Below are positions 33,710 to 43,464 of a DNA stretch of 64,000 bases, piece after piece. The translations under genes were made by a program, and so were the position numbers. The notes under the pieces were generated by a model. The model was not told the DNA's origin. It ran no database searches and worked only from the letters and a program-made list of their open reading frames with translations. Within the stretch, counting starts at the first letter, position 1, and every line of letters starts with the position of its first letter. Source of the DNA: CANLBN01 sp965230205 (GTDB lineage: Bacteria > Pseudomonadota > Gammaproteobacteria > Pseudomonadales > Cellvibrionaceae). Location: positions 3,720,001 to 3,784,000 of the forward strand of contig OZ245996.1 of the NCBI GenBank assembly GCA_965230205.1. Direction: 5' to 3'.

Positions 33710-34438
33710 TTAGGAATTGCTTAACAAGGCCCTGATACAAAATGTTTCAACCGCTGCTGCACCACGTTCAAGCAGTTGAATGGCAATAAGAGGATAACGG
33801 ACTTCGTAAACCATAATCGGTCTACTTGCCGTAATTGGAAGTCTTGGAGGGATACGTGTGTAATTAGTAAAGCCATAATCTGCATTCGCTTCTGCTAATA
33901 ATTCATCACGCTTTGCCCAGTCACGAAAAACCAGTGCGGTTTTAGCAAAACCTTCCTCCTTTGCCCTTTTTACCGCCTCTAAATCGAAACTAATCAATAT
34001 CAGGTTGTTAGGGACAGTATTACCTAAAACTAACTTAAGGTGATTAAAACAGAAATCACTTCCAAAATGATGGAGGCTCTCTTCTTTTATTTCTATGAAA
34101 AAGGTAATGTCGTGATGCTTTACAATGATCGGGATTAGCTGATCTAAATATTCAATAGGATTATGAGTAAAACGGCGCCCTAAACGTTTAGGCTCTTTTG
34201 CCGAATATTGCTTAAGTTCATCTTTAGTTAGCTCAGTAATCGTATATTCCACATCACTAATACGTTGCATATTGGCATCATGATACAAAGCGACATGGCC
34301 ATCTTTTGTATATTGAATATCAAACTCAATATTTTTTGCGCCTGCAGCAATCGCATCCAATATCGCTAAAATGCTATTTTCCGGGAATTGATCTTGATGG
34401 CCACGATGAGCCACGAGCTGTTCTGGAGGTATCTTCAT
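33710..34438 (-). CDS. Glycerophosphodiester phosphodiesterase
   Basis: This 242-aa cytoplasmic TIM-barrel enzyme hydrolyses glycerophosphodiesters to glycerol-3-phosphate and an alcohol. Catalytic and metal residues are visible in VAHRGHQDQFPENS, IEFDIQYTKDGHVALYHD (E-x-D and the second histidine) and FFIEIKEE (E-x-K). There is no signal peptide, so it is UgpQ-like rather than GlpQ-like. It is monocistronic. A small hairpin (ACTCCTA, AGG, TAGGAGT) at 33694-33710 overlaps its stop codon. Confidence 0.92.
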   Translation of the reverse strand: MKIPPEQLVAHRGHQDQFPENSILAILDAIAAGAKNIEFDIQYTKDGHVALYHDANMQRISDVEYTITELTKDELKQYSAKEPKRLGRRFTHNPIEYLDQLIPIIVKHHDITFFIEIKEESLHHFGSDFCFNHLKLVLGNTVPNNLILISFDLEAVKRAKEEGFAKTALVFRDWAKRDELLAEANADYGFTNYTRIPPRLPITASRPIMVYEVRYPLIAIQLLERGAAAVETFCIRALLSNS

Positions 34439-35063
34439 ATAATTGAGAAAAGTAATGATTTTAGATTTTAGAGTGAAGCTATATTATTAAAGCTTCTTAG
34501 TAAAAGTGTACCGCCTTCAATCAATATTGTGACCTCGTATTCAAATTAGTGTTAACAGCACCCAAAACTCAAGCTTACAGGAGAAAATACCACCACTTGA
34601 AGGCTTTGTTTGTTTTTTGATCTCTTTGATTTGCATTATCACCAAAATAAGTTTTTATCTATCACTCAACTGATGCATTTAATAAGCTGCTCTTATTATA
34701 AAAAACGATCAAATTAATTAAATAATTTAATTAATCAATAAAAATAAATTAACGTAAACTATAAAAATGTTAAAAATTAGCCATATTTGGTGAATCTTTT
34801 AATGCCCTTTAGGCGGCAAACCGTTAGAATGTCAGCCCAAAAAATATAATGAGGCCTCAGAGTAAATTAATACCTCTCCCTTTAAATAGACAAAAAGTCA
34901 CCATATTAAGCTTTTTTGTCTCAAAAATTATCATATTGTATTAGTCTAATTTAGGTGCCTAAGTATCATCTAAGACGACTTATGTGATTATAAGGTTGAG
35001 TTTAAAACTCATTAGTAAAGGCTTCTATAAATCTAAAACAATTGACCATAATAGGAGAACACA
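34439..35063. other. AT-rich intergenic region upstream of pntA
   Basis: These 625 bases contain no supported gene; a 61-codon frame at 34984-35169 runs into pntA and is a shadow. The region must hold the pntAB promoter and the divergent GDPD promoter, but I could not assign boxes with confidence. Confidence 0.6.
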
Positions 35064-36596
35064 ATGCGAATTGGTGTACCTAAAGAGATATTCGCAAGCG
35101 AGCGTCGTGTTGCAACGACTCCGGAAGCTGCGCAACAGCTCCAGAAACTTGGATTTTCTGTTGCAATAGAAGCAGGAGCTGGTGAAGCCGCTAAACTTCG
35201 CGATAGTGAGTACGAAGCAGCTGGGGTTGATGTTGTCAGCTCTACTGAATCGCTCTGGACAAATTCAGACATTATTCTGAAGGTTCGGGCCCCAGAAGAT
35301 CAAGAGATTGACTTTCTTAAAGAAGGCCAAATGCTGATTTCCTTTATGGCACCCGCTCAGAACCCTGAGCTATTGCAAAAATTGGCCGATAAAAAAGTCA
35401 CCGCTTTAGCCATGGAAACTATTCCTCGCCTCTCTCGCTCCCAAAAAATGGATGCGCTTAGTTCAATGGCCAATATTGGTGGCTACCGTGCTATTGTAGA
35501 AGCCGCTCAACATTTTGGCCGCTTTTTTACAGGACAAATTACAGCAGCCGGTAAAGTGCCGCCAGCAAAAGTTCTGGTGATTGGTGCCGGTGTTGCTGGT
35601 CTTGCCGCTATTGGTGCTGCCAGAAGTATGGGTGCTATTGTAAGAGCCTTTGATACTCGTCCAGAAGTTAAAGAACAAGTTGAAAGTATGGACGGCGAAT
35701 TCCTAATGTTGGAATTTGAAGAAGATGGCAGTGGTGAAGGTGGTTATGCTAAAACCATGAGCCAAGAATTTATTGATGCTGAAATGGCACTTTTTGCTGA
35801 ACAAGCAAAAGAAGTCGATATTATTGTCACTACCGCTCTTATTCCTGGTAAACCTGCCCCCGAATTGATTACTGAAGAGATGGTTAAATCAATGCGTGAA
35901 GGTAGCGTTATTGTTGACTTAGCCGCAGCAATGGGTGGTAACTGTAAACTTGTTGAAAAAGATAAAGTGGTTGTAAAGCACGGCGTCAACCTGATTGGTT
36001 ATACTGATTTACCGAGCCGCTTACCAACCCAGGCAAGTCAACTGTACGCCACTAATCTACGCCATCTTTTAAGTGATATGACACCAGAGAAAGATGGTCA
36101 AGCTGTCGTAAATTTTGATGATGAAGTCGTCCGCGGTGCAACAGTTGTTAAAGAAGGTGAAATTACTTTCCCACCACCACCACCTAAATTATCAGCAGCT
36201 CCAACGAAGAAACCAGAGCCCGCCCCAGTTCAAGAAGAAGAGCCAAAAGAACCAAGTAAACTCAAACCTTGGATTCCGTTTATTGTCGGCGCATTGGCAT
36301 TATGGGGTTTAGGCAGTGTAGCGCCTGCTTCTTTTATGTCGCATTTTACTGTATTTGTATTGGCTTGTTTTGTTGGTTATATGGTTATATGGAATGTATC
36401 ACCTTCACTACACACACCACTAATGAGTGTTACTAATGCCATTAGTAGTATTATTATTATTGGTGCTTTATTACAAATCTCCTCCCCCGATGCTTGGGTT
36501 ATTTTCCTTGCAGGTATTGCGGTGCTAATTACCAGCATCAACATCGTAGGTGGCTTCGCCGTTACCCAACGCATGCTTGATATGTTTAGAAAATAA
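35064..36596 (+). CDS. pntA: NAD(P) transhydrogenase subunit alpha
   Basis: This 510-aa alpha subunit of the proton-translocating transhydrogenase moves hydride between NADH and NADP+ using the proton gradient. It is the undivided (E. coli-type) form. The NAD(H)-binding dI domain covers about 1-380, with RIGVPKEIFASERRVATTPE at the N-terminus and the GAGVAGLAAIGAARSMGA nucleotide loop. A proline/charge linker (about 370-400) leads to three or four membrane helices (about 410-508). AGGAGAA lies upstream of the start. It is 93 bp before pntB. Confidence 0.97.
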   Translation: MRIGVPKEIFASERRVATTPEAAQQLQKLGFSVAIEAGAGEAAKLRDSEYEAAGVDVVSSTESLWTNSDIILKVRAPEDQEIDFLKEGQMLISFMAPAQNPELLQKLADKKVTALAMETIPRLSRSQKMDALSSMANIGGYRAIVEAAQHFGRFFTGQITAAGKVPPAKVLVIGAGVAGLAAIGAARSMGAIVRAFDTRPEVKEQVESMDGEFLMLEFEEDGSGEGGYAKTMSQEFIDAEMALFAEQAKEVDIIVTTALIPGKPAPELITEEMVKSMREGSVIVDLAAAMGGNCKLVEKDKVVVKHGVNLIGYTDLPSRLPTQASQLYATNLRHLLSDMTPEKDGQAVVNFDDEVVRGATVVKEGEITFPPPPPKLSAAPTKKPEPAPVQEEEPKEPSKLKPWIPFIVGALALWGLGSVAPASFMSHFTVFVLACFVGYMVIWNVSPSLHTPLMSVTNAISSIIIIGALLQISSPDAWVIFLAGIAVLITSINIVGGFAVTQRMLDMFRK

Positions 36597-36689
36597 CGCA
36601 TTTAAAAATTAAAGAGTTCCAAATAGAAATTAAAGAACTTACAAGATTAAAGCTTTCTAGAAAACTAGAAACAAGGTGGAGAAAATAAA

Positions 36690-38090
36690 ATGTCTCAAGG
36701 TTTAATTAATGTCGCCTACATTGGCGCAACAGTATTATTCATACTGGCACTCGGCGGTTTAAGTAAGCAAGAAACTGCTCGTCGCGGAAACTTATTTGGC
36801 ATGATCGGTATGGCTATAGCGTTGTTAGCTACCGTGATTGGATTAGTTACCAGTAATTATGTTTTATTAATTATTGCGTTATTAGTCGGCGGAACTATCG
36901 GTTTGAAGCTCGCCAGAAAAGTGGAAATGACGCAGATGCCAGAGCTCGTTGCTATATTGCATAGTCTAGTGGGTTTAGCAGCTGTTATGGTAGGTTATGC
37001 TAACTTTTTAAGTCATGCAGTAGAATTTACTGGAGTGGAGAAAACCATTCACGATATCGAAACTTATATTGGTATTTTGATTGGTGCTATGACATTTTCA
37101 GGTTCTGTTGTTGCTTATTTGAAATTAAGCGGAAAATGGGGAGGCAAGCCATTGTTGCTTCCTGCACGTCACTGGTTGAATTTAGGTTTGTTGATACTGG
37201 CTATTTATTTTGGCGTTCAATTTGTTGAGCAAGCAGCCCAAGGCGGTGGTTTGTTCCCTCTTATTGCAATGACATTGATCGCGCTATTATTCGGTATACA
37301 TATGGTCGCGGCAATTGGCGGTGCAGATATGCCTGTTGTAGTCTCTATGCTTAACAGTTACTCAGGTTGGGCAGCAGCAGCACTAGGTTTCATGCTTTCA
37401 AATGACTTGTTAATCGTTGTCGGTGCTCTTGTGGGTAGTAGTGGTGCAATCCTCTCCTATATCATGTGCCGAGCAATGAATCGTAATTTCATTTCCGTTA
37501 TTGCTGGCGGTTTTGGCTCTGGTACAACGACAAAATCTTCAGGCCCAGCGACAGAAATAGAAGGAGAAGTCACTCCAATTAATGTTGATGAAGTCGCTGA
37601 CTTAGTCTCTACCGCTAAGGAAGTCATGATTATTCCCGGCTATGGTATGGCTGTTGCCCAAGCTCAGCACATGGTCAGTGATATTACAAAAACACTGCGT
37701 AAAAAAGGCGTTAATGTTCGCTTTGGCATTCACCCTGTTGCTGGCCGAATGCCTGGACACATGAACGTTTTATTGGCCGAAGCTAAAGTGCCTTATGATA
37801 TTGTTTTTGAGATGGATGAGATTAACGAAGACTTCCCTGAGATCGATGTCTCTATCGTTATTGGTGCGAATGATATCGTTAACCCTGCGGCTCAAGAAGT
37901 TCCAGATAGTCCTATCGCAGGCATGCCTGTATTAGAACCTTGGCATGGCAAAACAACTGTTGTGTTAAAACGTGGAATGGCAACAGGCTATGCTGGTGTT
38001 GAGAATCCTTTGTTTTATAAAGATAATTCAAGAATGTTATTTGGCGATGCTAAGGAAAGTCTTGAAAGTCTATTTAAATTAGTTAGCTAA
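36690..38090 (+). CDS. pntB: NAD(P) transhydrogenase subunit beta
   Basis: This 466-aa beta subunit has about nine membrane helices in the N-terminal part (residues 1-270), forming the proton path. The C-terminal NADP(H)-binding dIII domain (about 290-466) has IIPGYGMAVAQAQHMVSD, GRMPGHMNVLLAEAKVPYD and GANDIVNPAAQ. A strong bidirectional terminator follows at 38121-38156. With pntA it is the membrane counterpart of the soluble transhydrogenase encoded 3.7 kb downstream. Confidence 0.97.
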   Translation: MSQGLINVAYIGATVLFILALGGLSKQETARRGNLFGMIGMAIALLATVIGLVTSNYVLLIIALLVGGTIGLKLARKVEMTQMPELVAILHSLVGLAAVMVGYANFLSHAVEFTGVEKTIHDIETYIGILIGAMTFSGSVVAYLKLSGKWGGKPLLLPARHWLNLGLLILAIYFGVQFVEQAAQGGGLFPLIAMTLIALLFGIHMVAAIGGADMPVVVSMLNSYSGWAAAALGFMLSNDLLIVVGALVGSSGAILSYIMCRAMNRNFISVIAGGFGSGTTTKSSGPATEIEGEVTPINVDEVADLVSTAKEVMIIPGYGMAVAQAQHMVSDITKTLRKKGVNVRFGIHPVAGRMPGHMNVLLAEAKVPYDIVFEMDEINEDFPEIDVSIVIGANDIVNPAAQEVPDSPIAGMPVLEPWHGKTTVVLKRGMATGYAGVENPLFYKDNSRMLFGDAKESLESLFKLVS

Positions 38091-38120
38091 TTTTTATCAT
38101 AAGTAGTTAATTCGTTTTAA

Positions 38121-38156
38121 AATAAAAAAGGTGGGCAATAGCCCACCTTTTTTATT
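38121..38156. terminator. Bidirectional rho-independent terminator between pntB and the fimL-like gene
   Basis: A perfect 16-bp stem (38121-38136 with 38141-38156) contains the core AGGTGGGC/GCCCACCT, a loop AATA, and A-run/T-run arms on both sides. It serves both convergent genes. Confidence 0.92.
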
Positions 38157-38172
38157 TAGGATAAAGTCAAGT

Positions 38173-39933
38173 TTACCCGGTATAACTTACTCCATAACCT
38201 AAGGCAGATAGGCTTTCTTCGGCAATGACTAAGGTATCTGGGCTAATATATTTATCGACTTTCATGCAATCAAGATAATATTCTAAACAAATTAGAGCAT
38301 CTGCAAAGGTTTCCAGCATGTGTTCAAGTGCTGCTGGCTGATTATTGGAAAGCAGAGACCCTTCGATAAATTGTATCGAGCTTGCGACTACAGCTGCCGC
38401 TCGTGGCAATTCCAAAACAACCATCCCACCACGAACACTATTCATCGTTTTAGTTACATTTTTGATGTGCACTCTATCGTAAGAGGAATCAGAAAATGAA
38501 TTAAGGGATCGTTTAACCATTGTCAGGCCTGCTTCAGCTTCTTCTAATACAACAAGCTGGGCATCCGCTAAATGGCTGTTTACTATCATCTGGTTTCGCG
38601 ATAACTGATTAATTTCAGCAAGTTTCTCATCTGAAAAATTTCGCTTCTCAATACTATCCAATACGCTTTCTACATAAAGAAAAGCGTCAGCAACATCCAT
38701 TAACTCTGCAGCATCAGCTTGTTCTTCAGATTCCTGCCAAGCCTGAACCCGACTCAGTTGCTGTTTCATCGTTTGCGCTGCTGATTTCAAGCCAACAACA
38801 TCAAGAATATCTCTAATTTTAGTAATACTAATAACAAATTCATCGTAGCTATCAATAGTTGATGCATCACTTTCCGCACTGAATTCGATAACTTCTTTCG
38901 CAGAACGTAACTCTGCTTTAAGAGTTTCTGCAACCGAACTCACAGTGCTGGCACTTGGGCCAGTTAGCGCTTTAGCTTCGCTTAAACGCGTTTTTTCATC
39001 ATAACCTAAGTTGGAATAACCAAAAGAAACGCGAATTTTTGAAAATGGCTCTTGGTTAATATCTGCAAGTGCAATGTAGTACGCCATCTCTTTTAAAACA
39101 TCGGCATCTACACTGGTATCAAAACCAACACTGCCCTCTTTCTCAATCCTTTTGAATTGCTTATCTAAATGACTGAACAGACGTTTGCGGGTAAGAGTAA
39201 TGGCTATATCTTCTTTAGAAAATGCATCCAATACATTGTGTAGTAGCCACCAAAACGTTTCGCTTGAAGAACCTTTAGCATATTTAGAAATTTTATCGGT
39301 TGCGCGCTGCATTAATTGCAAAGATGGTTCTACACGAACCTCTTTAATTAAACCCAATAAGCCTACTTGGTACATATGGCGAAATCGTCGCGCCATCGCT
39401 TCAATAGTATCGCCTTCAGGGATAGGGGTCGGAGTGCCCTCTTGAGGTAAGCGAAAGGAGGTTATTGCATCAGCAAAATGACTTTCCCAGATAATGGGCT
39501 CGCGATTCGAAATACGAATATCGTTGATATAGGGTACCATCAATGCAGGCATACCCCATTCCTTTTGCAAGGCATATTCAAAATAACAGGAAAGAACAAA
39601 AAAGCCTTTTGTTAACGCAGAAAGCTTTTCATCGCCAAGAGGAACATCAGATTCATTAATTTTTCGAGCAGTTTCTAACAACTCCCCCGCCAGCTCGCAG
39701 GCGCCGTGTAGCTCAATTAAATCCAAGCTGCCACGAATTTGCTGTAACGACTGAATACACGCTTGAAGTAACTTACTATTTTCTCTATCACTGACAAAAC
39801 CCTCAAGTTGAGTGGCTGCTTGCTCAATAGTAATAACCAACTCTTCGCGCACAACATTGAGAGAGGTTAAGTTGATTTTGTGCTTATGAGGCAACGCCGC
39901 CCCACCTGTATTTGCCTGTGCTGTCTGCATCAT
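38173..39933 (-). CDS. FimL-like protein (ChpA N-terminal/Hpt-like domains)
   Basis: This 586-aa, mostly helical soluble protein shows successive histidine-phosphotransfer-like bundles. The N-terminus (LNVVREELVITIEQAATQLE, then QQIRGSLDLIELHGACELA) resembles the N-terminal part of the chemotaxis-like kinase ChpA and the standalone protein FimL of Pseudomonas. FimL tunes type IV pilus assembly, twitching and cAMP/Vfr signalling. The canonical phospho-accepting histidine motif is not evident, as in FimL. No pil or chp gene is in the window, so the gene is an orphan here. The family assignment is by pattern memory. Confidence 0.68.
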   Translation of the reverse strand: MMQTAQANTGGAALPHKHKINLTSLNVVREELVITIEQAATQLEGFVSDRENSKLLQACIQSLQQIRGSLDLIELHGACELAGELLETARKINESDVPLGDEKLSALTKGFFVLSCYFEYALQKEWGMPALMVPYINDIRISNREPIIWESHFADAITSFRLPQEGTPTPIPEGDTIEAMARRFRHMYQVGLLGLIKEVRVEPSLQLMQRATDKISKYAKGSSSETFWWLLHNVLDAFSKEDIAITLTRKRLFSHLDKQFKRIEKEGSVGFDTSVDADVLKEMAYYIALADINQEPFSKIRVSFGYSNLGYDEKTRLSEAKALTGPSASTVSSVAETLKAELRSAKEVIEFSAESDASTIDSYDEFVISITKIRDILDVVGLKSAAQTMKQQLSRVQAWQESEEQADAAELMDVADAFLYVESVLDSIEKRNFSDEKLAEINQLSRNQMIVNSHLADAQLVVLEEAEAGLTMVKRSLNSFSDSSYDRVHIKNVTKTMNSVRGGMVVLELPRAAAVVASSIQFIEGSLLSNNQPAALEHMLETFADALICLEYYLDCMKVDKYISPDTLVIAEESLSALGYGVSYTG

Positions 39934-40240
39934 ATAAAGCCGCTGTATTCAAAGTTATAAAGTACGGAGCATTAGTCTAATTGTCTGTGTGCTAGTTCCC
40001 AAAAAGCGCAGCATAAATCGAGCCATTGAATGTCGATTATATATAAATATTATGCTATAACTTATTAATGTAAGCACTTGTTTTATATTAGCTTACTCTC
40101 ATTTTAGGCGAAATAAACTCGATAGACCAATTAACAACAAATCTATCTTTGATTGATGTTGAAAAGTCTATTTTTTGTTCGAATTTTGAGCTTAAATTCG
40201 TAAATACTTTATTTCTGACGAACATTTTGAAGGATCCGCT
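39934..40240. other. Divergent promoter region between fimL-like gene and nhaB
   Basis: These 307 bases contain no gene. They are AT-rich and must hold the two divergent promoters; no clear operator was found. Confidence 0.5.
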
Positions 40241-41728
40241 ATGCCTAAAACTCTTTCAGGTGGCTTTACTCATAACTTTCTTGGCAATTCCCCCAATTGG
40301 TACAAACAAGCAATCTTATGCTTTCTAGTAGTAAACCCAATCATTATGTATACGGCAGGGCCTTTTGTGGCTGGCTGGGTGCTAATTGCTGAATTTATTT
40401 TTACTCTTGCTATGGCTCTAAAGTGCTACCCGCTTCAGCCTGGCGGCCTATTAGCCATCGAAGCCGTTGTTTTAGGCCTAACATCACCCGAATCTGTTTT
40501 TCATGAGATAGAGGCCAACTTCAAAGTGATTTTGCTACTAGTCTTCATGGTGGCGGGCATATACTTTATGCAAAACCTTTTGCTTTATGTCTTTACCAAG
40601 TTATTAGTTAATATTCGCTCCAAAGTATTACTCTCCCTACTGTTTTGTATAGTTTCTGCTGTTCTTTCAGCCTTTTTGGATGCGTTAACTGTTACCGCCG
40701 TATTGATTAGTGTTGCGGTTGGTTTTTATGATGTTTACCACAAAGTTTTTTCTCGAGGTGATGTGCCAACTGAATTAGCTGAAGCGCATACTGAAGACCT
40801 TTCAAAGTTTCGAGCCTTTTTACGCAGTCTGGTAATGCATGGTGTTGTCGGTACAGCATTAGGTGGTGTCTGCACAACCGTTGGCGAACCCCAAAATTTA
40901 TTAATTGCAGAGAAGTTAAACTGGAATTTTATTGAGTTTTTTCAAGTAATGTCTCCAGTGACAATACCGGTATTCTTCTTCGGATTAATAACCTGCGTAT
41001 TACTGGAAAAACAGAAACGAGGCTGGTTTGGCTACGGGATGGAAATTCCAGAGAATGTTCGAAAAATTTTAGTTAACTTTTCAGAAGAACAAGATAATAA
41101 TCGAACACATAAAGAAATGGCACAATTAGTGGTTCAGGCCATTGTTGCCGTTATCTTGATCTTCTCTCTTGCATTTCATGTAGCAGAAGTTGGCATTATT
41201 GGCCTTATGGTAATTGTATTGTTAACGGCATTTAATGGTGTTATCGAAGAACATCAAATAGGCCATGCCTTTGAAGAAGCACTTCCTTTTACAGCATTAC
41301 TTGTCGTCTTTTTTGGAGTCGTTGCTGTGATCCATGACCAACATTTATTTAGCCCTATTACTAACGCTGTACTGAGTTTGGACATCAGTCAACAAGCGCC
41401 TATGTTATTCGTCGCTAATGGTATTTTATCGATGATCAGCGATAACGTCTTCGTTGCAACTGTCTATATTAACGAAGTGACCGAAGCGTTTAATAGAGGC
41501 GAAATTAGCCGAGAGCATTTTGAAAATTTAGCAATCGCAATCAATACTGGAACAAACATTCCCAGCGTGGCCACACCTAATGGCCAGGCAGCATTCTTAT
41601 TCTTATTAACGTCGGCGCTTGCCCCTTTGATTCGCCTTTCCTACGGGAAAATGGTCATCATGGCTTTGCCATATACTATTGTTATGGGCAGTGTTGCATT
41701 GTTTGCTGTCATTAATTGGGTAAATTAA
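40241..41728 (+). CDS. nhaB: Na+/H+ antiporter NhaB
   Basis: This 495-aa inner-membrane antiporter exchanges cytoplasmic Na+ for external protons. It has about ten to twelve helices and family stretches FLGNSPNWYKQAIL, GGLLAIEAVVLGLTSP, LSAFLDALTVTAVLISV, GGVCTTVGEPQNLLIAEK and INTGTNIPSVATPNGQAAFLFL. The length is typical. It uses and balances the gradients set by Nqr, encoded a few genes away. It is followed by a bidirectional terminator shared with convergent sthA. Confidence 0.96.
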   Translation: MPKTLSGGFTHNFLGNSPNWYKQAILCFLVVNPIIMYTAGPFVAGWVLIAEFIFTLAMALKCYPLQPGGLLAIEAVVLGLTSPESVFHEIEANFKVILLLVFMVAGIYFMQNLLLYVFTKLLVNIRSKVLLSLLFCIVSAVLSAFLDALTVTAVLISVAVGFYDVYHKVFSRGDVPTELAEAHTEDLSKFRAFLRSLVMHGVVGTALGGVCTTVGEPQNLLIAEKLNWNFIEFFQVMSPVTIPVFFFGLITCVLLEKQKRGWFGYGMEIPENVRKILVNFSEEQDNNRTHKEMAQLVVQAIVAVILIFSLAFHVAEVGIIGLMVIVLLTAFNGVIEEHQIGHAFEEALPFTALLVVFFGVVAVIHDQHLFSPITNAVLSLDISQQAPMLFVANGILSMISDNVFVATVYINEVTEAFNRGEISREHFENLAIAINTGTNIPSVATPNGQAAFLFLLTSALAPLIRLSYGKMVIMALPYTIVMGSVALFAVINWVN

Positions 41729-41736
41729 TAATTAAG

Positions 41737-41769
41737 ATTAAAGTGTAAGGGTAACCCTTGCACTTTAAT
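41737..41769. terminator. Bidirectional terminator between nhaB and sthA
   Basis: A 15-bp stem (ATTAAAGTGTAAGGG with CCCTTGCACTTTAAT, one G-T pair) has a TAA loop and AT-rich flanks, and lies between two convergent genes. Confidence 0.85.
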
Positions 41770-41785
41770 TATTTATTACGCTTAT

Positions 41786-43189
41786 TTAGTTACCAAAACG
41801 CTTAATCCTATTCAGCCCTGCTAACGCAGCAATCCGATAGGCTTCCGCCATTGTTGGATAATTAAATGTGGTATTGACAAAATAGTGAATATCATTGGCT
41901 TCCCCTGGCTGTTTCATAATAGCCTGACCAATATGAATAATTTCTGATGCTTCCGCACCAAAACAATGTATACCCAAAATTTCAAATGTATCCAAGTGGA
42001 AAAGTATTTTTAACATACCCACTTCTTCGCCACTGATTTGTGCTCGGGCAATACTCTTAAAAAAAGCACGGCCTACTTCATAGGGCACTTTCTCATCGGT
42101 TAATTCACGCTCATTTTTTCCAAGAGAGCTAATTTCTGGTAGCGTATAAATTCCTGTAGGCATAGCGTCGATAAACTCAACCTCCTTGCCATTAATGCCA
42201 TCAGCAACTGCACGTCCTTGATCATAAGATGCACTCGCTAAACTTGGCCACCCAATGACATCGCCTGCAGCGAAGATTGTTTCGACCTCTGTCTGATATT
42301 TTTTATTAACCTTTAATTGGCCACGGCCATCTGCTTCTAAGCCCGCATTTTCTAAATTTAACTTATCTGTATTACCTGTGCGTCCATTTGACCAGAGCAA
42401 AGCATCTGCATGGATACGCTTTCCTGATTTTAAATAGAGAGTCACGGATTTATCGTCACATTCTAATGACTCAAACTCTTCCTGATGTCGAACCATGACA
42501 CCTTCTTCACGAAGGTGATAACTTAAAGCATCAGAAATTTCATTATCAAGGAATGACAATAAATGCTCACGCGTGTTAATAAGGTCAACTTTAATATCCA
42601 TACCCGCGAAAATAGATGCGTATTCACAACCGATAACGCCTGCACCATAAACAATAATGCTACGCGGCGTATGTTTCATATCAAGAATTGTATCGCTGTC
42701 GTAAACACGAGGATGATTAAAATCAATATCATCTGGTCTATAAGGTCGTGAACCCGTCGCAATGACGATATTTTTTGCTCTGATTTTATCTATCGAATGA
42801 TCAGCTGCAAGCACTTCTACTGTATTTTTATCCAAGAAGCGAGCAGTCCCGGTATGCAACTTAATTCTATTCTTAATATAAAAGACAGAATGCACATCTA
42901 CTTGCCTTGGAATAATACGTTTAGCTTCTTTTAAAACTTCTGAATAAGTCACCGTATGCATGTCGCCCATTTGGTGAAATAAATTATTTTTACGATAACT
43001 AATTAATTCTTTAACGACGTGACGTAGAGATTTTGAAGGAATAGTGCCTTTATGAATGCAATTACCGCCTATCCACTGACGACTTTCGACCATACCAACT
43101 TTTTCCCCACTTTTAGCTGCGCTCATTGCGACACCTTCACCAGCAGGACCTGAACCAATGACTAATACGTCATAAGAGTACTCTTTCAT
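41786..43189 (-). CDS. sthA: Soluble pyridine nucleotide transhydrogenase (Si-specific)
   Basis: This 467-aa FAD flavoprotein of the disulfide-reductase superfamily has VIGSGPAGEGVAMSAAKSGE (FAD), YGAGVIGCEYASIFAGM (NAD(P)), FAAGDVIGWPSLASAS and the C-terminal dimer domain HCFGAEASEIIHIGQ. The active-site disulfide of true reductases is missing (GGNCIHKGTIPSKSLRH has a single cysteine), which is the hallmark of SthA. It mainly reoxidises NADPH with NAD+, opposite in direction to PntAB. It lies 14 bp after nqrM. Confidence 0.96.
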   Translation of the reverse strand: MKEYSYDVLVIGSGPAGEGVAMSAAKSGEKVGMVESRQWIGGNCIHKGTIPSKSLRHVVKELISYRKNNLFHQMGDMHTVTYSEVLKEAKRIIPRQVDVHSVFYIKNRIKLHTGTARFLDKNTVEVLAADHSIDKIRAKNIVIATGSRPYRPDDIDFNHPRVYDSDTILDMKHTPRSIIVYGAGVIGCEYASIFAGMDIKVDLINTREHLLSFLDNEISDALSYHLREEGVMVRHQEEFESLECDDKSVTLYLKSGKRIHADALLWSNGRTGNTDKLNLENAGLEADGRGQLKVNKKYQTEVETIFAAGDVIGWPSLASASYDQGRAVADGINGKEVEFIDAMPTGIYTLPEISSLGKNERELTDEKVPYEVGRAFFKSIARAQISGEEVGMLKILFHLDTFEILGIHCFGAEASEIIHIGQAIMKQPGEANDIHYFVNTTFNYPTMAEAYRIAALAGLNRIKRFGN

Positions 43190-43203
43190 TTTTAAATTAT
43201 TCC

Positions 43204-43449
43204 TTATTTTTTATTCTTTGGTTCAGCGGCATTAATTGCTAAGTTCGTCATATTCTTCTCATCCATTTGTTGCTCTTCACATTTATTAGGGTCTCCGCCA
43301 CAAATATCACAAGTGTAATTTTTTTCACCTAAGGCAGCTCCAATACCACCACAAGAACCAGTGATAGGTTTGCGCCCCAGAATAACGCCAACCGACATAG
43401 CAGTTATTACTAACGCTAATAAAATAAATACAAGTAGTAATGTTGTCAT
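43204..43449 (-). CDS. nqrM: Na+-NQR maturation factor NqrM
   Basis: This 81-aa protein has one N-terminal membrane helix (about 3-23) and a cysteine-rich tail: SCGGIGAALG, CDICGGDPNKCEE. The four-cysteine layout is that of NqrM (DUF539), which helps deliver iron to the NqrD/NqrE metal centre. It lies 15 bp after apbE, and together with it accounts for both known accessory functions of Nqr. Confidence 0.95.
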   Translation of the reverse strand: MTTLLLVFILLALVITAMSVGVILGRKPITGSCGGIGAALGEKNYTCDICGGDPNKCEEQQMDEKNMTNLAINAAEPKNKK

Positions 43450-43464
43450 TGTGTACTCCGATTG

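Noticed and set aside
34984..35169. 61-codon open frame overlapping the start of pntA
   Set aside because: It reads out of frame into pntA, which has a clear start and ribosome site.
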